Positions 7,947-11,753 of a DNA stretch of 11,753 nt are shown in pieces; position 1 is the stretch's first letter; every line of letters begins with the position of its first letter. Made by a program: the position numbers and the translations under genes. The DNA is from Byssothecium circinans. Taxonomy: Eukaryota; Ascomycota; Dothideomycetes; Pleosporales; Massarinaceae. The stretch is taken from positions 1,566,420 through 1,578,172 of the forward strand of contig ML976980.1 of the NCBI GenBank assembly GCA_010015675.1. The letters are read 5' to 3'. The notes under the pieces were generated by a model, which worked only from the letters and a program-made list of their open reading frames with translations, did no database searches and was not told the origin of the DNA.

Positions 7947-9181
7947 ATGCACGGTCGCCTGCAGTAACATCACTATAACTAAGCGCAACCCGCCGTAGGA
8001 GAAATAGCAGCCGAACCCAATCACCACTATCATTTAAGAAGATGGAAGAAAACTTTCAGTATCTTCGCGAGTATAAGGTGCTTGTCTGCAAGGAGCATGC
8101 TACCGGTGTACAGAATCTAAACACGCATCTGCGTAATCATTACGCCGTAGCGAGCAAAGAGAGGGAGAGGATTATAGAGTACTATAGGTACTAGTGGATT
8201 AAGAAGCCTAAGGACATTAACCTGCTACCACCGCTAGGTCCACTAATTAAGGAGCTAGGAGAGCCGCTCAATAGGCTTTAATGCGCTAAGGAAGATTGCA
8301 ACTTTATCATGATTAATCTAGATAGGCTATGGAAGCACTGCAAGGGTAAGCATGGGTTACTATAGAGGGGTAATATAAGCACGCTTTTCTAAAAAGTTAA
8401 GGTGCAGACGTTCTTCTAGGCTCGCGGGCAGTGGTGATATTTCATCATCAACGCAGCAGTTAACAATAGCGCGTCGTCCGTCCCCTAAGAGGCGGCCGAC
8501 GTCGTCCATGCAAGGCTGGCCAAATAGGAGGTAACAACGCAGGCGTATAAAGAGGAGGCGCAGGTAATAGACGCAGAGGCCGCGAAGACTAACAAGACTA
8601 GCTAGTTCAAGTAGACGGGATAGCTAGAGCATCTCGCGAAGTAGAATCTAGCGCATCTTGCACATCAGATCTGACTGCCCAATTAGGGTGAAGTAAGGCT
8701 GCAGCGCGCCGCGAAGCTGGTTAAGCTGCTAGTGGAGAGGAGCATGGTCAGGCTATAGATGCTTATATAGGAAATAAGATGGTGGCTCTAGAGTGTGAAG
8801 TAGCAGGAGGTTAATCAATAGCTGATGGCCTAACTATAGAACCTAGAGAGTTAGGCCCGCTACGCCGGCTACATAGTTAAGTTCGTCTGCTACTTTCTGC
8901 GCATCGTAGCCAATAAGCAGGCGAGGATAGAACGAAGTGGCCGCGGCGAGGACGGCGACAGTGACGTAGATGGTGAGCAGGTAGATAAAGAGGACATCTT
9001 AGGCAATTAGAGCTCTAGGAGTAGCAGCAGCGGAAGTGACGGTAACGGTGATAGGGATAGCCGCCCCCGCCATTGAAGCGGACGCACAGAAGAGATAGAT
9101 CTTATAAAAGATGCGCGTGAGCTATTCTACTAGAAGGGCTGTTAGAAGGAGCTGGCGGTAGCGCTGTAGGAGATGCTTAAG

Positions 9182-9205
9182 GATGATAATAATAACAATA
9201 ATAAT
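9182..9205 (+). repeat. Trinucleotide run encoding Asp-Asp-Asn(6)
   Basis: The codons GAT GAT AAT AAT AAC AAT AAT AAT lie in the OrsD-like frame and are followed by a TAG. Related proteins have acidic runs here, and TG to TA change of GAT repeats would give exactly such AAT codons. Confidence 0.6.
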
Positions 9206-9734
9206 TAGGAATCCTAGCTAGAGGCATTACTTGCCACACTTGCATCATTCATCTTTAAGTCCGTGGGTGATTGGCCGTTCAGTAGCAGACTTATTCACTT
9301 TCTCGCCGTGTTAGGCATTGACGCTGAGGTGAATCACTTGCGCACGGTAAAGAACTACTCATACATACTCGCTGGCATGGTATACTGCATAAGGGTGCTC
9401 ACCGTAGAGAAACTGCTTCCGGCGGCGTACCATAACGAGCAGACGGACGAGGACTGGGAACTCTTCTTGCATGCAAGAGAGAAGTATCTAGCTGACGGCT
9501 CGTATAGTCTGATAAGCGAGGCGATCAGCTTGCTAGCGTATAGCAAGTACGTTGCGATGATGGCTAGCAACTTAGGTAATGCGTACTAGTTAAAAGACAA
9601 GAGGATCTTCTACTTAAACGGCTAACTAATCTACATTAGCTATTTCCGCAAGATGGCTCAGGACATGGTGGCCAAAGCTAAGCAGATGCTATAGGAGGAG
9701 CTATTCTAGGTAGTAAAGGTAAGTAAAAAAAAGG

Positions 9735-9736
9735 TA
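9735..9736. repeat. TA target duplication, left copy
   Basis: TA precedes the left end ACGTAAAG of the pogo element and matches the TA at 11571-11572. TA duplication is the rule for Tc1-mariner/pogo elements. Confidence 0.85.
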
Positions 9737-9799
9737 ACGTAAAGTACTACTAAACCACCTACACTACTAAACTACTTACAATTCCTTAGCAATACTAAC
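9737..9799 (+). repeat. pogo left terminal inverted repeat with internal 17-bp duplication
   Basis: This 63-base arm contains two adjacent 17-bp units, ACTACTAAACCACCTAC (9746-9762) and ACTACTAAACTACTTAC (9763-9779). The right arm has only one such unit and is 46 bases long, so the duplication explains the length difference exactly. Confidence 0.85.
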
Positions 9800-10157
9800 T
9801 CTATCTTTAACATGAAAATGCCTTAATAATAAAGGTCTAAATGACTCTAACATGAAGGCAGACTACAGCTTACCCTTAGCGCATATAATAGAGGCTAATT
9901 CCAAAGCTATCAAAGCGCTGCTAAGGCCTTTAACGTCAAGCCTCGCGTCCTTACTGAACGCGCTAAAGGAATACCATTTCGACTAGAAATAGTACTGAAC
10001 TATTTAAAACTATCCTTGACTAAGCAGGAAACACTTATCCTATACATCCTTGACCTTAATTCGTGAGGATTCGCGCCTACGTTAGATGAAGTATTAGATA
10101 TAGCGAATAAACTACTACGCGAGCAGGGTGGTGAGAAAGTAGGCATTAACTAGGTAG

Positions 10158-10175
10158 AATAGTTCATGAACTATT
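10158..10175. repeat. 18-bp perfect palindrome inside the pogo transposase frame
   Basis: AATAGTTCATGAACTATT is its own reverse complement. It belongs to a family of AATAGTTC/GAACTATT-like motifs scattered in this transposase gene. Confidence 0.6.
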
Positions 10176-11297
10176 TAGAATAGTTATGAATAGTTTAGAA
10201 CCATTTGAAGGACTGTCAGAGGGCACTGCAGGAAGATCCTGAGGTAGTTGGCGCGTGGTTTAAGCTTATATAGGATACTAAAGTGAAGTACGGCGTACAT
10301 AATAATGATATACATAACTTTGATAAGACTAGCTTTTAGATAGGTGTTATTAGCTCTATGAAAGTGGTTACTAGCTCAGAGAAGCGAGAAAGGCCTACAA
10401 CGGTTCAGCTAGGCGATAAGGAGTGGGTGATAGATATCCAGAGTATATGTTTAAATAGTACATTCACCCTACTATTCATCATATATAAAGGACGCGTCTA
10501 CATCTCTTTATAGTACTAGGAAGCTAATATACCACGTAATTAGAAGCTCTTAGTCTTAGAGAATAGATGGACAACTAATGAGCTTAGTCTCACGTAGTTG
10601 AAGCACTTCAATAAGCATACAAAGGTAAGAACTATTAGCGTCTATTAGTTGCTGATTTTAGATAGCCACGAAAGCCACCTAAATCAGGATTTCAAGGATT
10701 ATTGCCATGACAATAAGATCCTTACGCTCTGTATGCCAGCGCACTCGTCACACATCCTTCAGCCGCTTAATGTGGTATTATTCTCGCCGCTTAAGCGCAA
10801 GTACTCTAAGACTATTCAGAACTTAGCGCGCTAACACGTCTTTCACGTCAATAAGGAAGCATTCCTACCAGCCTTTAAAGACGCGTTTTCAAGCGTATTT
10901 ACGGTTCAGAACTGTTGAAAGGCCTTTGAGGCAACAAGGCTAGTCCCTCTAAACGCGCAGGTGGTGCTTGATTACCTTAATGTGCGTATACGTACCCCGC
11001 TAGGACCCACACTACTAGAGACGCCGTGGTAATTAAGAACACCAAGTAATACACGCAAATTTAGCTTACAGTCAAAGCTAGTACGTGATTCTATTACTCG
11101 GTCACCACGGACGGCTCAGGGTAGGCTTTTGCAGCTCGTCAAAGGCGCTGAGTTGATGCTGCATAGTAGCGCGCTAATGAAGGCGCGCATTAAAGAGCTT
11201 GAACAGCAACTTACAGTAGTAACTAAGTAAAAAACACGCAAGCGCAAGTATCTTTAGAAGGGCGGCACTATAGAGTATAGTCCTATAGTAGACCAGA

Positions 11298-11332
11298 ATA
11301 GTTCTGAACCATTAGGAACTATTCAGAACTAT
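11298..11332. repeat. 11-bp inverted repeat inside the pogo transposase frame
   Basis: ATAGTTCTGAA (11298-11308) and TTCAGAACTAT (11322-11332) are perfect complements with a 13-base loop that itself contains GGAACTA. It lies just upstream of the zinc knuckle, in a variable part of the protein. Confidence 0.6.
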
Positions 11333-11524
11333 AAGAGGGTAAGGGTGGAGGGTAAACGCGAAGTGTAATAACTAGGTGTTTACTACTGCAGCAACTGCAG
11401 TAAGGCTGGGCATAACGCGAGAACGTGTCAAGTAGATGAAGAGGGTTCTTCTAAGTTAGAGGCTAGTACTTAGTTTATCATGTCAAGTAGTAATGCGGAC
11501 GATAATAGTGATAAAGTTAAGTAA

Positions 11525-11570
11525 GTTAGTATTGCCAAGGAATCATAGGTGGTTTAGTGGTGCTTTACGT
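11525..11570 (-). repeat. pogo right terminal inverted repeat
   Basis: On the minus strand this reads ACGTAAAGC, one ACCACTAAACCACCTAT unit, then ATTCCTTGGCAATACTAAC without its first bases changed. It matches the left arm except for the missing second 17-bp unit and a few transitions. Confidence 0.88.
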
Positions 11571-11572
11571 TA
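11571..11572. repeat. TA target duplication, right copy
   Basis: TA directly follows the right end CTTTACGT of the pogo element and matches 9735-9736. Confidence 0.82.
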
Positions 11573-11753
11573 TAGATTATAAAATAATATAAAAAGAAAA
11601 GTAAGAGATATAAAAGAAAGGGTTAAAGGGATATAAAAGAAAAAGTTAAGAATATAAAAAAAGAGTTAGGAATATAAATAAAAAAAGTAGGTTAAAAATT
11701 AAAGATATTAGAAGTTAGAAGTGGTATAAAGAGAAAAAAGAATTAAAAAAAAA
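11571..11753. repeat. C-free AT/purine-rich tail with degenerate tandem units
   Basis: There is not one C in these 183 bases, although G is common. About five imperfect units of 20-23 bases starting with ATATAAA and ending in GTTAGGA-like sequence occupy 11586-11693 (unit starts near 11586, 11608, 11631, 11652 and 11672). No coding potential is seen, and no continuation of the OrsD-like protein can be read here. Confidence 0.7.

Larger units (their letters stand above)
8042..9736 (+). pseudogene. OrsD-like (DUF3505) zinc-finger protein remnant, 3' part missing
   Basis: The frame from ATG 8042 is conserved without indels to about 9736 (some 565 codons) despite about thirty stops. The start fits the family: MEENFQYLREYKVLVCKEH, with a C...H...H half finger up to residue 31 (THLRNHY). 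A second C2H2-type finger follows (CAKEDCNF... then LWKHCKGKHG) and then VKVQTFF. This order is typical of the fungal OrsD/DUF3505 group. The rest has a charged Ser/Gly/Asp-rich linker (about 8940-9080), an N run at 9188-9205, and a conserved block at 9263-9589 (LIHFLAVLGID, YSYILAGMVYCIRVLTVEKLLPA, EQTDEDWELFLHARE). In several fungi this arrangement precedes a RecQ-type helicase in subtelomeric genes; that helicase is not in this window. The frame ends where the pogo element begins, near a donor-like AAG/GTAAGT at 9716-9724. The hAT element sits 95 bases upstream of the start. The family link is from recognition of motifs, without a search. Confidence 0.7.
9812..11524 (+). pseudogene. pogo/Fot1-like transposase remnant (DD35D family) with zinc knuckle
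   Basis: A single frame of 571 codons from ATG 9812 to TAA 11522-11524, free of indels but with many stops, several close to the start. The N-terminus has the psq/CENP-B-type DNA-binding helices (SYQSAAKAFNVKPRVLTERAKG, split here as SYQSAAKAFNV and VLTERAKG). The DDE core follows: NFDKTSF with D171, LLILDSHESHLNQDFKDYC with D284, and HSSHILQPLNVV with N320. D284 and residue 320 are 35 residues apart, as in DD35D enzymes, but the third position is asparagine; GAT to AAT after a T is a TG to TA change. In the first motif K172 is found where related enzymes usually have glutamate, again explicable the same way. Residues 526-539 are a CCHC zinc knuckle, CSNCSKAGHNARTC. The intact family excises and inserts DNA at TA sites in the nucleus; this copy cannot. 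Confidence 0.93.
9737..11570 (+). mobile_element. pogo/Fot1-type Tc1-mariner transposon, full length, RIP-inactivated
   Basis: The element is 1834 bp, bounded by TA target duplications and terminal inverted repeats that start with ACGTAAAG and end at a shared AATACTAAC (9737-9799 left, 11525-11570 right). It holds one transposase gene on the plus strand. Size, TA duplication, long terminal repeats and a DD35D transposase fit the fungal Fot1/pogo group. Multiple stops and a missing third catalytic aspartate show it is dead. It sits at the 3' end of the OrsD-like frame and probably removed or displaced the rest of that gene. Confidence 0.95.

Noticed and set aside
7851..8033. Minus-strand frame of 60 codons spanning the right hAT end
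   Set aside because: It crosses the transposon boundary, terminal repeat and target duplication, so it cannot be an ancestral gene.
9355..9570. Minus-strand frame of 71 codons
   Set aside because: It is antisense to the best conserved block of the OrsD-like frame.
1..11753. CRISPR array, rRNA genes or telomere repeat tract
   Set aside because: No regularly spaced repeats with unique spacers, no rRNA-like conserved blocks and no TTAGGG-type arrays were seen in the window.

Overview
This window looks like a transposon graveyard from a filamentous ascomycete (Pezizomycotina). Almost every coding stretch carries many in-frame stops, mostly TAG, at places where CAG, CAA or TGG would make sense. 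CA and TG are strongly depleted and TA enriched; in bases 1-600 I count only about 3 CA and 4 TG. This is the signature of repeat-induced point mutation (RIP, CpA to TpA), known only from fungi. A 59-base intron with fungal-type splice signals, and the fungal transposon and zinc-finger families present, fit this placement. No intact protein-coding gene can be supported; the genes below are broken copies whose reading frames are still followable.

Layout. 1-1080: very AT-rich, heavily RIP-mutated DNA with no recognisable product. 1157-1975 (minus): remnant of a secreted protein of about 272 residues with six cysteines and five internal stops. 2316-3480 (minus): remnant of an ankyrin-repeat protein with about seven repeats. 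3783-4354 (plus): remnant of a second secreted protein in two exons. 4376-4839: gene-free, with a nested inverted repeat. 4848-7938: a complete hAT-superfamily DNA transposon with 22-bp terminal inverted repeats, a perfect 8-bp target duplication and a RIP-killed transposase on the minus strand. 8042-9736 (plus): the front part of an OrsD-like (DUF3505) zinc-finger protein of the kind also found in front of RecQ-type telomere-linked helicases. 9737-11570: a complete pogo/Fot1-type Tc1-mariner element with TA target duplication and a RIP-killed DD35D transposase carrying a C-terminal zinc knuckle. 11571-11753: a stretch without a single C, made largely of degenerate 20-23-bp tandem units.

How the parts relate. 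The two transposons sit immediately upstream and downstream of the OrsD-like remnant; the pogo element separates it from whatever followed. Both transposases have lost a catalytic aspartate by a change of the TG to TA type, besides the stops, so neither can move by itself. The two secreted-protein remnants and the ankyrin remnant form a small cluster between RIP-affected repeats. This resembles the known situation of effector-like genes in AT-rich fungal compartments that are lost when RIP spreads from neighbouring repeats or acts on duplicated copies. That last statement is inference; no function is assigned to the secreted proteins.
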